From NCBI GenBank assembly GCA_002346625.1, contig DEAF01000019.1, positions 1 to 15,404 of the forward strand: a stretch of DNA of 15,404 bases, given 5' to 3'. The DNA is from Gemmatimonadales bacterium UBA2989 (GTDB taxonomy: Bacteria > Gemmatimonadota > Gemmatimonadetes > Longimicrobiales > Gaopeijiaceae). The position numbers and the translations under genes are program-made. This document shows positions 14,973-15,404 of this stretch, piece after piece. The notes below the pieces were generated by a model. The model did not search any database, had not been told where the DNA came from, and saw only the letters and a program-made list of their open reading frames with translations. The stretch's first letter is position 1; the number at the start of each line of letters is the position of its first letter.

Positions 14973-15404
14973 CTATTGAAGTGTTTGCAAGAAAGCCATT
15001 AGATCATGCAAACTCGTCACCGAAAGAACTTCAGCAAAGTCACTAGGCATTAGAGATAGCTCTTGAATACGACGACGATCAATATTCTCTGTAGATACGG
15101 CAAACTCGACTCCATCTGCTGTAGCCAGCCATAATGAATCCTCAGTTTCACGCTTGACCACCCCGTCCAAAAGTCGACCATCCAACATCTGTATTAGGAT
15201 AGATTCATAACCCCCAGCTATTTGTTTGCTTGGTTGAAGAATAGACTCGACTATAAACTGTGCAGTTCTTGTTCCGGCAATATTCGTGAGCTCGGGACCC
15301 ACGTTACCACCCTCACCATTAACTATATGGCATTTAGCACAAGGAGCCGGTCCCGCCAGATCAAAGAATAGCTCACGTCCTGCTACAGAATCACCATCAA
15401 TGTA
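14973..15404 (-). CDS. Haem-binding domain protein of Pirellula/Verrucomicrobium type (C-terminal part, 5' end beyond window)
   Basis: The frame is open from base 15404 to TAG at 14973 and holds the last 143 residues of a longer protein. It reads through a CxxCH haem site (APCAKCHIVNGEGGNVGPEL), then NIAGTRTAQFIVESILQPSKQI, GYESILIQMLDGRLLDGVV and, near the end, SLMPSDFAEVLSVTSLHDLM. This is the pattern of the haem-binding domain found at the C-terminus of Planctomycete/Verrucomicrobia-type membrane dehydrogenases (compare GPDLTxVG, ESIxxPxxxIxxGYE, DGRxxxGxV, SxMPxGL). The Met in LMP is the likely distal ligand. Upstream domains are unknown. It lies 57 nt before the membrane cytochrome on the same strand, so it probably belongs to the same electron-transfer operon. 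A GTG inside the frame at 15302 falls after the haem motif and is not a credible start. Confidence 0.85.
   Translation of the reverse strand, partial: YIDGDSVAGRELFFDLAGPAPCAKCHIVNGEGGNVGPELTNIAGTRTAQFIVESILQPSKQIAGGYESILIQMLDGRLLDGVVKRETEDSLWLATADGVEFAVSTENIDRRRIQELSLMPSDFAEVLSVTSLHDLMAFLQTLQ

Noticed and set aside
14908..14990. A coding-like frame between the haem-domain gene and the TTG cytochrome (reads LGKGWLDFPKLKEIILG before a TAA at 14910-14908).
   Set aside because: It has no start codon, part of it is the Shine-Dalgarno region of the next gene, and the haem-domain protein already ends where its family ends. The shift needed (-1) differs from that of the other cytochrome tail, so a shared mechanism is unlikely.

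Overview
The window reads as chromosomal DNA from an uncultured, moderately AT-rich (about 45% G+C by eye) Gram-negative bacterium with a periplasm, Tat and Sec export, lipoproteins and membrane c-type cytochromes. A secreted PSMA-like M28 peptidase, LVIVD/choice-of-anchor-B proteins, a Planctomycete-type haem-binding domain and cytochromes with an ethylbenzene-dehydrogenase-like domain occur together in marine Gemmatimonadota and similar environmental lineages. That placement is an inference from gene content. No rRNA, tRNA, CRISPR array or transposase was seen, and no convincing intrinsic terminator.

Left block (1-3627, all minus strand): the start of a secreted LVIVD-like protein is cut by the window edge. 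To its right is a compact unit read right to left: a 23-codon open frame with a strong ribosome binding site, msrP (Tat-exported molybdopterin methionine sulfoxide reductase), msrQ (its haem-b membrane partner), and an RsmF-type rRNA m5C methyltransferase. MsrPQ repairs oxidised methionines in envelope proteins with quinol electrons.

Central block (3753-10812, plus strand): a secreted glutamate-carboxypeptidase-II-like peptidase, an Nramp-fold transporter lacking the canonical metal-binding motif, and a stand-alone class I glutamine amidotransferase. A 404-nt stretch without an intact gene follows. It holds a GC-rich 62-codon chimeric relic on the minus strand, apparently an APC permease start joined to an aminotransferase-like end. 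Next come an LVIVD-repeat lipoprotein and a Mip/FkpA-like FKBP prolyl isomerase. The peptidase, transporter and amidotransferase could form a peptide or glutamate-linked acquisition set, but this rests only on adjacency.

Right block (10843-15404, minus strand, read right to left): the end of a haem-binding (CxxCH) domain protein, a membrane-anchored monohaem cytochrome c starting with TTG, a dihaem cytochrome fused to an ethylbenzene-dehydrogenase-type domain with a C-terminal membrane anchor (4-nt overlap with the previous gene), and an aldo/keto reductase fused to a Rid (YjgF/UK114) domain. The three cytochromes look like one respiratory electron-transfer module whose catalytic partner lies beyond the right edge.

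The items most worth a second look are the chimeric relic, the altered Nramp motif beside an amidotransferase, the AKR-Rid fusion that lacks the Rid arginine, the small frame overlapping msrP, and a possible frameshifted tail on the cytochrome/EB_dh protein.
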